A stretch of 64,000 nt of DNA from Nautilus pompilius. Its lineage: Eukaryota > Mollusca > Cephalopoda > Nautilida > Nautilidae. The notes under the pieces were generated by a model. That model ran no database searches and was not told the DNA's origin. It was given only the letters and a program-made list of their open reading frames with translations. The stretch is taken from NCBI GenBank assembly GCA_018389105.1, contig JACATO010001064.1, positions 434,001 to 498,000 of the forward strand, given 5' to 3'. A program made the translations under genes and the position numbers. Positions within the stretch are counted from its first letter, which is position 1, and every line of letters starts with the position of its first letter. Below, piece after piece: positions 35,697 to 47,660 of the stretch.

Positions 35697-37671
35697 AAGA
35701 AAAGGAAACAACAGACCCTCGGTGGACAGAGGAACACTAATAGAAAGATGCACCGCCACAGGATCCGCTTATCTGAAGAAAGCAAAGGTCAATTTTACGA
35801 GGTAAATGCTTTTGAAACATTTGCAATATTATTCATCTATTTATTTAGTCTTTCTTTGCTGCGGTCTCTCGACGCCTATAACATAAATCTAGAACAGACA
35901 TTGGAGTCAAACCATCTGGGAGACCATCACACCGCATCTTACTGTGTGCAGTTAATCTCAAATTTTCCTGCACGTTGGAAACTCCGCTGCTGCCACCATA
36001 AATAGGCTGCGCCTATGACAGACGTGGATTCTAGTCGTTTTACATCAATACAAGGAAGAACGAATCCCATTTCGGTTTATGTGATAGCATCATAAGTGCA
36101 CCGAACGGGGACGAAATAGCAGGTATTTCACGCAAGAGGTTCAGTTCATTAGAAGATTTTGCGCAGGAAGTTGAGCTTCAGTTACCAGCAGTAATCCCAC
36201 AAAAAATGGGGGAAAGTCCATTCGTATGTTTTGGTTCACAAAGTCGCCGCCTGATCGCTGTAAACCTACGCCGCATTTCACACTGGATAAGCTGCCTTCG
36301 TGTCGAATTTGAAATCGAAGGAGCAATGAGCTAGCGCGGAAAGTTTCCTTTGATCAGCTACTACATAGTTTTAGAGTTTAGCTTAAACACATTTTAGGTT
36401 TAATAATATGGAGAATATATTTATTAGACGGATAACGGATGTGGTTCGCAAATGTCAAAGTGTGAAGCAGGACGACATAAATTTGGGAGCCATGTTTACT
36501 GCTGTAGGAAAAGAGTTACTTGGTTTTGTATCATTGGTTTCTGTGTTGGTGCCAATCAGCTTAAACGACCCGTTCGATCTGATTAATGAACTGAATCGAC
36601 AGCTATTTATAGGCTACGCATCTCTCAAGAAAGATGAAAGCTACCATACGCCAATATTAAAGCTGGAAGGTAGCGACTAATCAACCTGTCTCACAGAAAG
36701 AAGCCCGTGACAGACACTCGAGGTTCAGAAGTTCAGCCAACTCAAACAGCTAAGTGACGGGCATCGTTTTCTCTGATGTCTACGGCAGAGAGCCAGTTCT
36801 CTGGCCTCCCGCAATGCTGAGCAGAATGGCAAGAACGGGCAGAATATCTACTGGTGCAGAGTACGCTGAGAATAGGGAACATTACTGCGTTTACTGCCAA
36901 ACGGATTTTCTCAGCGCTGAATCTGTTATTCCTCTGATGATCCGGCTGAGTGGACAGCATTTAAACTGCAGCAGCTGCTCAGCCAAGGATGGATCCAAAA
37001 TCTGGCCACTAATAGATGTTCTACTGCTGCGGTAATTACATAGCGGCCATTCTGTTCGTTGGAAATAACCGCAGTTCATTCGCATTGAATATTATTAATG
37101 AATTTACGAAACAGTAAACTACATTAAATTTAATTTTCAATGCAGCCAGCTTATTAATACGTCTGCCTTTGTTGAATTACGCCAAATGGATTAAAACCGC
37201 TTATCTCTCTTAACAGCTTTGTAGCAGTGTAACAGTTCGTTTTAAATTAGTGTTTGCTTCATCTTCACGCTAAATTTAAACGGTGGAAAATTTCGAGATT
37301 ACGACATAGCGACAAACAACAAACCTAATAGGTGAGTGACAAGAAAATTATAGTCACTACAGAATCGTTAAAGGCCAGTAAAGGCCGTGTCTGCATGGGA
37401 TTTACTGATCAATGCGCATTTGTCAAAATATTGGATGCCACCCTTCACAAATGTGTTTTGGTAAAAAGTGGCAATTTTGAGTTACTAAAGTTAGGTATTC
37501 TTCGTATTTACATGGCATTTGAACGAACGACATCTACAAATAAATCTAAAATTCAAATGATATTTACTTGTACAAAAAAAGGAAAGTTTTTATTTAGTGT
37601 CACTGTCTTGTAGCTAGAGCTCAATAAGCGGAAAATGTATCCTTTTAGATTTACTCTGTACAAATATTTTA
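35697..37671 (+). repeat. Right arm of a large inverted repeat
   Basis: Reverse complement of 31209-33201, about 1.98 kb. Together with the spacer the structure spans about 6.46 kb. The outer edge lacks about 9 bp present at the left edge. The arm is not low complexity. Possible origins are a foldback element with very long terminal inverted repeats, an inverted segmental duplication, or an assembly error joining two haplotypes. Confidence 0.9.
35748..37613 (+). other. ORF cluster in the right arm, coding status doubtful
   Basis: Five same-strand open stretches follow one another: 35748-36005 (85 aa, ATG start), 36035-36334 (about 100 codons, no ATG at its start), 36381-36680 (ATG at 36408), 36754-37035 (GTG start, with a C-x2-C ... 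H-x3-C-x2-C pattern) and 37332-37613 (GTG start). I recognise no family. Comparison with the left arm argues against current selection. In the last ORF the clear substitutions all change the amino acid (N/I, E/G, N/T, K/E), and in the second and third the left copy has frame-breaking indels. They may be fossil exons of an element gene, or chance. Confidence 0.25.
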
Positions 37672-40600
37672 GAATTTTAAAGAATCTTTCTTTCTTATTT
37701 ATTATCAGAGAGAAACAGACTCAGAAATTATCATATATGTACTTAAATGTTAGTAAATTTTTCTAAAGTAAAACAGTAGATAATCAGTAAATATATAGAT
37801 GGACGATTTTTAGATGTAGTTTAGTTCGTCTTTAACTGATTAAAGCTCAGCTGAAATACAAAAAAATCTAAAAGAAATTAAAATCCCTTAAGCTGAATGA
37901 AATCTTTTATGTGAAAGTAAAGAATTTGAGACAAAGAAACAATGTAAATTATAATTTTCTGAAAAAGGTAGAAGAAAACTGAACTTTTACTTTTATTGAA
38001 AAATAAAATCTATATGTATGATACATGAAATGAGCTTTGAAATCTGAACCGAACAAGACGTGGCCACTATCTGTCAATCGGAGTAAACCTTTCTTCATAA
38101 CAATGCAAGAATAACAAAAGTAGGGAGTTTATATACAAGGACCACATAGAAAAAAATGGCTTTAATAGATAAAATCATTTTTAGATGCCTAATGAAATCT
38201 TCGGGACCGGCTGATGAATAAGTCAAAGAAAAACACATGCAAAGCGAGGTACAACAATCTGAGTTGGTCGCCATCGGATACAGAACTTTAAACTTTTGCA
38301 GTTTAGTAAGCTAACCAGTTGGCCACCTTTTCTACATTATCTAATATATCTGCGATTTAAATGAAGAGAAATACGATTTTAGAAAAAATTCTTATTCGCT
38401 TCGCTGTACAGTTAAGATGCAGAACTGCGTGGACGCACCAGATGGTCCTACCCATATAGGCAGCCTGACAACATTGAACCAAGTATACATCATCAGTCCT
38501 GTGCCAATGAGGAGTACAGGCCTTAAACTGGATGAGTTGACAAAAGGTTTTATCAAAATTGCAGTGAAGTATTAATCTTGATAAAAGACTTCCTTAAAAG
38601 AGGCCAATGAAAAAACTCAAATAGGAGATTGTCAAATGAATAATCTGTTCTAAAACTTTACGTTCAAGAACTCCACGCACATTATTAGAAACGACAGATT
38701 GGGAATTGGCAACAGATATAATGCAGATATTTAAAAACGAAGTTTTAGCACAATAAATGCAAGCAACAAGTGTAATCATCACGTTACCTTTAGCTCTTTT
38801 CCAAACATCCAGTTGTAGATCACTGAGAACACAGGCAATGGTTTGCAAAGTTCGCAGATGCCCAGGCAGCAAAATAAGAAGCATTTCAAATGTAAATCGA
38901 AAGATAACTGAGGAACTTTTAAAACTGTACAAGAAACCTTTTTTCGTGAAAGTTTTCAAACTTTCAAAATAAAGACCGAACCCATGCGGTTCGCATCAAA
39001 CGTCAACAACTTTCATAAATTAAATGATAAGGGAACGCAAAATTTATCTCGGCACTAATCCAGACTTTTAAGATTCACGCCATTCTGAGCAAGAGTGAAA
39101 ATAATTGTTGAATGTGACCTGTAGAGTCGCAGACCCAATATTGGCGGTAGCACTAATCACAAAATTCTTCAGATAACCGATTATTCTTGGTTTCTCTTCA
39201 GATAACTTTTTCCTCTAAGGTACCTTTATAGAAAAACAGTCTTGGGAGGATGGATCTTAGAGACTATGGAAACGAAGACCTTTAAGAAATCATGCGTCTC
39301 AGAAAATTCTCGTTAAACCAGTGCATCATCAGACTGGAAGGTGACGCATAATTTGTGATTCCCTGTTATTTATTTCTGGTTTTGTCCTTTAATTTTTTAT
39401 TTGCCTGTAAAATCGGGTACATTTTTTTTTCTCACCCTGTATTTATTTAGTGCGCAAAGCTCAAAAATGATTTTTTTTTTTTCCTATTGGTAACTTCTGT
39501 TGATAAGCATTGCCTTTGCACGATATTTGCCAACGCAAAACTGTATTGTTTCCGTTCATTGTTAACTGAAATCGTCAAGAATAATGATGTTTTTGTATCG
39601 AAATTTTCATATGTTTTCGCTTCCTAAATATTAGCCAGGCAGAATGAAGTTTTTGAACAAATATAAAATTTGTTTTTAAGCGTTTTAAGTGTTTATATTA
39701 ATTTTATAAAAATAATTATAACACTTTTTAAAATTGTATTATTAAGGAGACAATTTTGATTTTAATTTGAAATGTATTTTTTTTTCTCTCTCCTCAACAA
39801 ATCATCACCCGCATTTGAAAGACGTCAAAAACCTGTAGCCAAGAAGACTGCGTATGTTTAAATGCCTCATTTCTAAAATGAACAAACACTAAATATCTCT
39901 ATTAACTTTTCATATCGAAGCGTTTATTGGTGCTGTTGTTTGTTGAAATGATTTGAATGGGAAAATAGGAACTCTTGAACCCGTGGTAGTTAATTACGAG
40001 CATCTTCCACTGAAGATTCGGCTTCGTGTCGCCAACAGTTAGCCAACTCATAATTCTATCGTGTCAACATCCAGAATTTATCACTACACTAGTAATCACA
40101 AAAATGTATTTTACTTATAAGGGAGAGAACATAAAGACACGTGTTTTAAAACAGTGCAAAAAAAAATATTCAAAAACTTAGATTCTGAAAAGTTAATTAT
40201 TCTGAGCTTTGAGAATTTCTACTTTTCAGAAAAAAAATGTTAAGATTAATAATGTAAAAAAAAAAGAAGCTAGGACGTAATAATATTTAGCTTTTTATTG
40301 TCTAAAAAGTAAACAAAATTCCTGTATCTGATGAAGATTAATAATTTTTTTTACATAGCTGTACACGTTGACATTATTCGTGAGGATAACTAAAATGATT
40401 GCATTTTGAATGTTGAGAGGTTAGCAGCAGAAGATAAATTAAATGTTGTGTGCGTTGTTATCAAGAACAGAAAATGGTTTAGAATTAAGGATTAAGACAA
40501 AATGAATAATTGTATCCTTATCAGTCAATGAACTTAAGAATTTTCGGATATTTTATTTGCAATCGATTTTTTTTTTTTACGCGTGCATTGAAATCGAGTT

Positions 40601-43600
40601 TTAATTTTTGAGAAAAAGAGAACAGCTGATAAGTGACTTCCAGGCGATCGTTCCCTGCCAGGCGTATTTCGGGCAATCTTCCAGTGTATCTAAGTATGAA
40701 ATGCTTCAAGATGGCTGGCGTCCGTGACGATTTGTCGTTGTCCGGATGAGTTGAAACCTGATTCACTGAACCTGCACTTTGACTAAATCGATAGCATAGA
40801 GAGCAAAATGCATTTGTTTGCCATTACTCGACTGACTATACGTACAGCACTTTCTAGACACTCGGGATAAAGTGAGAGATTGGTGATAGTCGTAATTCAA
40901 GATATATCTTGTATTTGTTTGTTTGCTTGGAGGAAGATCTGAAAATTGAAAGTAGCGTCACCTCGGGCCGCTAGAATTAAGGCATCACAGAAAAAATAGG
41001 CAAATTTCAACACTGAAAATTCACCGATCCCAGTTATAAATCAGAGTAAATATTTCCGTTAAATTTTGAAAATATACGTAGATAGCATTTAAAATAAAGC
41101 AGTTTGCAAGGATTTTTTTTAAAATTCAAAAAGCAAATGCATGAAAACTATTAAGGTGAAAATCACGTGACAATCACACCAGTAACCATTAAGACGTGTA
41201 AATTTACAAATTTAGATTGCTGCTTCTTATAGAATAACTTTACATGTTTTTTTTAGGATTAATGGTAAACGAAATAAGATTATGAAGATTGAGCTTGGTT
41301 TTATATTTAATTTATTAGCTTTTTAGTTACTCCAAGACTAGCGCTTTATTTTCCTTGCGGAATCCCTTCCGGTTAGTTTCATCATGAAATTTATTTAAAA
41401 AAAGAAGAAGAAGAAGAAAACAATCAAAGCATCAAAACTCCTGAATATAGTTACTGATTAATTGCGTTTTCTCCAAAATAAAATTAGCGTCGACAATTAT
41501 CCAGTCATGGAGAGAAACTTCCCTCAATTCTAATTCTGACTGATAGTCATAATTTACAAAGTCTCGCGTCAAGACACATTTAAAATTAGTTTTTTCTTGG
41601 GTTGCAGTTAAGAACCGCGCAAATTCGAAAAGCGGAAAAATCAACTCAACGTTCCAACTCAATTCAATCAGCTGAGAAAGAACTGGAGAAGGTTGGCATT
41701 ATGCATTTAAAAAAGATATGAAACTATTAACAAAAACGAATCGAATTATTTTCTTTTTTAAAAAAAAAAAAACGGGCTTTCGTGAAGGGTCCGCCACGTG
41801 AATTTGTAAAAATTTCGGGTGAGGAAATAATTCCATCACTCACAGAGGACTCGTCATGACACATTTCAGCGTAGATCGGTTACTGAAAGCCTCTTTTTTG
41901 GACTGTCATTCAATGAAAAGCTATTGTAATCTTAATTCTCGATTCTAGCGTTCATGTTTTAGCGTAAGTCTGGAGGTGTGAAAATATCAGTCATCCGTGG
42001 GCTGACTGACTGCACCAGGTATTCAAACTATGCCGCGAAATACAAACCCACGAACCCAACAACAAATTATTAGAAGGATTATCCCACGGAGGGAGGCGGA
42101 GATAAGAGTGGCGAAGCGAGATGTTAGCTAGGAGTTTCAAATGGGTTCCGCTAAACGAAAGCCCGACCTTCTACTCAAAAGAGCGTGACGCGGTTAGAAG
42201 TCATACACTTCGATAGTGTCGACAGTCACCTGCAGGCGGCAGCACTGAACTCGTGTCAACAGCACTAACTTTTTCCTTTTAACTTGATGTAGAGTCGACT
42301 CTTAAAAAATTTTTTTAAAAACTTTGCAGAATTTCTTATTTTTGAATCGAACAAAACAAACAGGATATTCTGTGGCTGCATTAAGTTTTATTTCTTGTTG
42401 CTGAATGAGGCCTTTTGTTCAAACATCAAAACGCCGAAGGTCATGTGACATCGCTTCCACAACACAAACACATCACCTTTTACGGTCGTATAACTTTATG
42501 TATGCATATAATGAAAATGAAACAGTATAAAAAAACGATGTTTTTTTTCTAATATACTGCCGTTTAGTTCAGACATTAGAAAGGAGTAACTGTTAAGAAA
42601 TAAAACTGCTTATCAATCTAACTAATTAGTAAAGTGATTACACTATCGCCATTACGTCTCCTTATAACCACGTCAGCTTTTATCTTACTTATAACACCTC
42701 CTCGTTAGTATTTGTTGACCCGGTTGAATATTTAGTCAACGCCCTCGTAATGCAAAACCTGTGTTGGAGCAATACGGATTTATCATTTCATGGGTTATTT
42801 ATATTAATAAAGAAAGCACTGTGTCACAGCCAATATGGCTCATCCTGTACTGAGTAATGCAGCTATGAAAAATAGTAAGATGCAAATTCAGCCCAGATGA
42901 TAAACAATGGATTAAAAACTACTAGCTTATAACTATGACGTTTAGTATTGGTAACTGTGCACACGTTGAAAACCTTTTAACAGATCTCGTCTAGTAACTA
43001 AACTGCTGCATAATCTAAATGCCCGAAATATAGAAAAATTCTAGAGAATGTTAATGATCCATTATCAATAATTTAGTATCTTTTCTTAAAAATGATATCA
43101 CGCCAATGAAATATACGAACAAAGAATTTAAGCTAAATACATTTTTTCGTGTTTCACAAATCTTCTAATTACCTTAGCAGGTGTAATCTTTATTACAGAA
43201 TCGTTTATTTTGCTCCTATTATAGTTTGATTAACTTTACACTCTTTAATGCTTAAGTACAAGGCTGATAAATTTGCTGCCGCTGATATTAACCCTTCTGC
43301 TACACCATCAAAACATTTTATGTAAAAAAGACATATACAAAAATGGCTAATCTTATTTATTTGCTTTTCGTACAAATTTTAATCTATGCTCACTCTATCA
43401 TTATAATCTATGTAGAGGAAACCCTGTGATACACAGTACGGGACTTGTTGATATGACGGCACTGTATCGTTAAAATTATACACTGTTAGCAACACTTTAG
43501 AGTGTTTTTCTTTACAAAAGTGCATTAGTCCTAACCTGGCCTTGACATTTGCCTACTTATTCGTGTCAAAAGACGCAACCGATGGCATCATTCCCCGCTC

Positions 43601-43724
43601 ACAAGGAGTTTAGGGCGATATCCCTTCTGAGAGTGTACGGATACAGCAGCTGTTCTAAACTACCGAAAGCAGCCATCAATAGTTCTATGAAGACAAAGAA
43701 ATACGGTTTGTGATTACTTGTACA
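37672..43724. other. No gene seen
   Basis: AT-rich DNA. ORFs on opposite strands at 38594-38959 (121 codons, minus) and 38757-38972 (plus) overlap and neither resembles a known family. ORFs at 40521-40766 and 41432-41662 (minus) are also unremarkable. Homopolymer runs occur at 39467-39481, 40569-40579 and 41758-41773. Confidence 0.35.
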
Positions 43725-43982
43725 TCACTCAGCGTAGCAGTTTTTCAGTCTTTCGTAATAAGTCTTAATGTCTTCCAGTTCGTTTAATAAAACTAGCGTT
43801 TTTCTTTTTACTACATCCAAAATCGTCCTTTGAACTTTCCCATGTTTTAAAATCAATTGGCATAAAAGATTGGTGTAGTTTTCAGGAGAGGTTTGAAGTT
43901 CTTCTACCGCGCTAACGCTGCTGCTGAGAGCACTAGAAATATGAAAATCAAATCTAAAGATAGAAAGTTCAAGCGAGAACTT
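43725..43982 (-). CDS. Candidate coiled-coil exon, unknown protein
   Basis: An 85-codon open stretch on the minus strand, with a stop at 43725-43727 and the preceding in-frame stop at 43983-43985. It has no ATG near its beginning. The first third contains pyrimidine-plus-AG words (CTATCTTTAG and CATATTTCTAG) that could be splice acceptors. The C-terminal two thirds read ELQTSPENYTNLLCQLILKH, then GKVQRTILDVVKRK, then LLNELEDIKTYYERLK. That is a charged, heptad-like helix of the kind found in TRIM-type coiled coils. If real, it is the last coding exon of a minus-strand gene whose other exons lie to the right. I found none of them, so chance or an old repeat remains possible. Confidence 0.25.
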   Translation of the reverse strand, partial: KFSLELSIFRFDFHISSALSSSVSAVEELQTSPENYTNLLCQLILKHGKVQRTILDVVKRKTLVLLNELEDIKTYYERLKNCYAE

Positions 43983-44689
43983 TCATCCCCGTAGATTTTC
44001 TGACGATGCCAATTAAATCGGCGACTTAACCCCTCTCTCAGTCGGCTTCTTTTCCACGTCGACAGCCTCTTTCGCGCATCCGACCTCTGTCATGGCGAAT
44101 TTCTCTGCTTAACTTAATCCAAAGTGAACAAATTTTAAAATCTTCCAGGAAATCACGCAAAATATGTACTTTAATACAAGGAATTTTTTTTAATGCACTA
44201 ATAAGATTACAAAAAAAAAAAATCTTTAATCAAAAACTTTTTTTTCTTCATTTTAACAACCTATTTATATTAACGCGCTTTAATATCGGAAAAAACGGCG
44301 CCATTTTATCTTGTTGTTACCTTTAAAATGTATATACAAAGTCGCAACGTTGTCCCTTGTCTTACGTCATCAAGAAATATATTTTGGGCGATGCACGTGT
44401 TCTAGTTCAAAATCAGTGTAACACTAATTTTAAAGTCGACATTATAATTAAAGAGAATACTGTTTGTACATCATGCAAACAGCTCAAACGCAAAACGAAT
44501 TATAGGCTACAAATGATCAATTAAAAGTATGAGAGAACTATGGTTCTGCTGCAGATCCTAAGAAATAATGCCATGAAGCTGTCTCAAAGCTTTTGCAGAA
44601 CATCTGTAAGGTCGTTACCATGAACATTTTCGGCGTTTAGCGAAGTCCTTTTCACTCACGAAGCGTTAAATCGACATGGCTCTTTATCT
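43983..44689. other. No gene seen
   Basis: AT-rich sequence with A- and T-runs at 44209-44250. Nothing recognised. Confidence 0.35.
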
Positions 44690-44925
44690 TCTGGGCCCCA
44701 GTAGTTCTCCGAGCGGGACTGAGATCCGGGCTCTTCGGGAGGGTTGTGCAGTAGTAGGACCTGCGCGCGGTTTCACGGTGGCTGCGCTCGATACGGCCAA
44801 GCATTGTCATCCACGATCACCAGTCCGCTAACGAGTCGATGGTTGCGAAAAGAAGGTAGAACGGCCTGCTGGAGAAGGGTAACTGGAGGCGTTTCGGGTT
44901 CCTGCAATCCTGATGAGATCTATTT
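44690..44925 (-). pseudogene. Tc1/mariner-like transposase fragment
   Basis: On the minus strand the sequence reads AVLPSFRNHRLVSGL, then VIVDDNAWPYRA (plus coordinates about 44784-44820). This is the second catalytic-Asp region of Tc1-like transposases (family: lPfl...fqqDNARPHxAr). After a frame change comes SPDLSP, the start of the conserved SPDLNPIE segment. Only this central ~80-residue part is recognisable and it is broken by a stop and a frameshift. The plus-strand ORF at 44744-44989 is its antisense shadow. Confidence 0.6.
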
Positions 44926-46464
44926 AAGGCATAACAAGCGGAAAATAAAACCGGTTGCTTGGATAATACGAGCCAAAATAAATCAGTAAATGACTAGAAT
45001 AGAATATCTAAATAATCGAATTGGTTATCACCTCAACCTGTCGTCACTCGCAAGTCTGGTGACGATCGAAGAATGTGACATCGATTACTTGCTATCAACA
45101 GATAGAACCTAATAAAAAATAAACAAAATATGCTTATTTTAAATTGAGGAGTATATTTAAAGTTCTGTTGCTTTATTTCAACATTCATTGGGTTTTTTTA
45201 TTATTTTAAAGAGTTCTGTTAACCTGGAGACCGACAGAGTTTTAAGAACCGTAAACGCGCACCTGTCTCTCTCTTTCTGAACGGCTGACAGAGGTTCCTA
45301 CCCACCCCTTCCTTCTTTTTTTTTTTCTTTCCCCTTCCGCTAGACAAAAAGTCTGGCCTCCGTTCAGCGGAAACCACTTGAAAACTTGACAATTTGCGAG
45401 TTAGTTTCCGAACTACGGAATAATGAAACTCGATATTTCCCTCAAACAGAACACTTCGCTGAGCTCCAGTGGAGCCGGTACCAACGCAGCTGGCTGACCG
45501 AACACTGCTTATTAGCACCTGATGGCTCTTCACGTCACTGCAGCTTGGCAATTGGAGATAAACCCGGCTCGCGGTCTGACCAGCTGCTGCTGCTGCTTGC
45601 TTACTTGCTTGCTGTTGCTGCAACTTGGCGAGGATTCTCCGAACGCTCGGACTAAGCGGTCGATTTTACGAAAAAAAAACCGCCTGGAGCCCCCTTGTTT
45701 ACCAGATATAATCGGAACTGCCATTTGTGACTCAAAGCTACGACGACGGCATCACCAGCCGTCTTTGCTCAATTATTCCGTCGCGTACCTGCTTCAGTGT
45801 ATACAGTTTTACCATTACTCCACTAAACACCTAATAAGTGTCATCCGGCGTCGTGTCGGCTTTCGACAAACTAGCTGGAAAGAGAATTTTTTTTAAAAAG
45901 AGCAACAACATCATCCATAGTAATTGACTGCTCTTGTTGATGATGTAACAGTGATGGTAATTATTATTTTGTAATTGATGCTCATCTTCTCCGTCTCATT
46001 TTCAAAGCCGCAGCAGTGATTTATTTTTGGTAATATCAGCTTTTCTTCCGTCTGACTCCCTCTGTAAAGAACAACACGGCGCGAGGTAAACGAACATAAT
46101 CGGCATTAATATTACTGTGTATATCGTTATAGTTCTTTCTATCATCAGATGGCACGTTTTTAAATTAAAAAGATGCTAAAATCTATACAACTATCAGATA
46201 CCTTTTCATATTTAATAGAAAGATATGCTAAAAAGCAAATCCTATAAGTCAATATTATATGATTAACTCAAAAGATTGCACGAGATAAATAACATTATAA
46301 TTATATCTTGGGGCTGCATATCTGTTGCAGGAAATATGAAACGACAGATCTGAAGGAGTATGTATAGCACTATAATGGACCTCTATTCTAATTTCCTGCA
46401 AAGGCCTAGGAGGCGCTACTGTCTGTCATCAAAGTAGTCAAAAGGTTAATTTTTACCCACTGTA
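44926..46464. other. No certain gene; trinucleotide-rich patch
   Basis: A GC-richer patch at 45200-45720 has ORFs on both strands. The longest is minus, 134 codons at 45219-45623, beginning with Gln/Ala runs made by a CTG-type trinucleotide stretch at 45580-45625 and also containing a poly-Lys run. The plus ORFs 45386-45655 and 45522-45896 overlap it. No domain is recognised in any of them, so I do not call a gene. Confidence 0.3.
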
Positions 46465-46465
46465 G

Positions 46466-46508
<43 letters not shown>
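46465..46508. repeat. (AAT)n microsatellite
   Basis: Clean run of about 14 AAT units. Confidence 0.95.
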
Positions 46509-47062
46509 GTTTTTTAATAAAGCTATTTGAAACTAGTATAGAAATAGTTATATCGGATTCGCCCGTAACAAACGATTGAATTTCGGTCTAGTTTCTACAA
46601 GAATATTACGGCGACGACCAGGATGATGGATGGCTGCAGTTCAATAATTAATTCTTAGATTCTCGGATGCGCTGTCTGCAGCATAACAGATTACTAGCAC
46701 GGAGGCCATTCTACATCCTTGGTTTCCATATTTAATGGCATAATTACGAAAGGATCGAGAATTAATGGAAACCTTTGATGTGAATTGCGTTGCAAATTGT
46801 ATCCAATTCACTCCTTTTCCAAAAATTCGAAGAATTTGAAATAAAACGACAGACAGGATTCAATCTTAGAATGTTGAGAGCGCAGGTAGGAGAGCACATC
46901 CCGTCGTTTACCACGGCCGATATTGTTGTTCTTCTGTCCGCTAAAGTTACGTACCTTTTGATGGTCGCCGAACTTCTCTTCTGATCCTAATCGTATTTTT
47001 CTCCGCGGTCAAGTAGAGCTTCGTCATGGCTGCGAATGACCGAAAAAGTTCTCTTCCCACTT
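46509..47062. other. No gene seen
   Basis: Short ORF 46790-46984 (+) without a recognisable domain. Otherwise nothing. Confidence 0.35.
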
Positions 47063-47180
47063 TGTTGTTTTTTGTTTTTTTTTTAAATCTGAGACCTACA
47101 AGGACGGGAGATCGAACGGCTGTCTAAAGGATAATTTGCCATTATTGTTACATTCCAATAATCGCGCTACGCCGGCAATC
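47063..47180 (-). mobile_element. Short tRNA-derived SINE with A-rich tail
   Basis: On the minus strand there is an A-box-like GGCGTAGCGCGATTATTGG and then a strong B box CCGTTCGATCTCCCG (plus 47105-47119). About 35 bp later an A-rich tail AAAAAAAAAACAAAAAACAA (plus 47063-47083) ends the element. The head is not a foldable tRNA. It lacks the central body seen in the SINEs at 17330 and 35025, so it belongs to another, short family or is truncated. Confidence 0.6.
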
Positions 47181-47431
47181 CGACTGATCTAGCTTAAGGC
47201 TGAAACTGGCCTCACCGACCAATCACAGCAGCCAGTCTCTAGCCGGTAACCTCCTGCCTGCTTAACGAGTTCCGTTCTCCTGTTTTCTCTAACCGCCGGG
47301 CCACGTTTATTAACCGTTCTTTAAAATTAGCAGGGAAAGGGAAATAAATATACATTTACAACGGCGTTCTATCCATAGTTGGATGTTATCTCTGAAATAT
47401 TTACATTCTGTAATTACATAATGATGGTAAC

Positions 47432-47472
47432 TATAATAATAATAATAATAATAATAAATAATAATAATAATA

Positions 47473-47510
<38 letters not shown>
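47432..47510. repeat. (AAT)n microsatellite
   Basis: Nearly pure AAT run, with two phase shifts. The ORFs over it on both strands (poly-Ile, poly-Tyr, poly-Asn) are artefacts. Confidence 0.95.
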
Positions 47511-47512
<2 letters not shown>

Positions 47513-47614
47513 TCATTCTAAGTTTAGCCTTGACGCAGGAACAACTGCCATTATAGATTTTTCCTCTAACTTGCGTCACGAATGATTATAAAACAGCGAA
47601 TTACTAGGTGATTG

Positions 47615-47616
<2 letters not shown>

Positions 47617-47659
<43 letters not shown>
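47617..47659. repeat. (AT)n microsatellite
   Basis: Uninterrupted AT run of about 43 bp. Confidence 0.95.

Positions 47660-47660
<1 letters not shown>

Noticed and set aside
31209..37671. Inverted repeat as Polinton terminal repeats
   Set aside because: The spacer is only 2.5 kb and carries no polymerase, integrase or capsid-like sequence. There is no link to the capsid remnants at 57-62 kb.
38594..38972. Overlapping ORFs of 121 (minus) and 71 (plus) codons
   Set aside because: Mutually exclusive, no recognisable domain, and hydrophobic composition typical of AT-rich chance frames.
45219..45623. 134-codon minus-strand ORF with Gln/Ala start
   Set aside because: The N-terminus comes from a trinucleotide run and the middle has a poly-Lys run. 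No domain is recognised, and two plus ORFs overlap it.
47310..47585. Overlapping poly-Tyr / poly-Ile ORFs
   Set aside because: Translation of the (AAT)n microsatellite in opposite directions.
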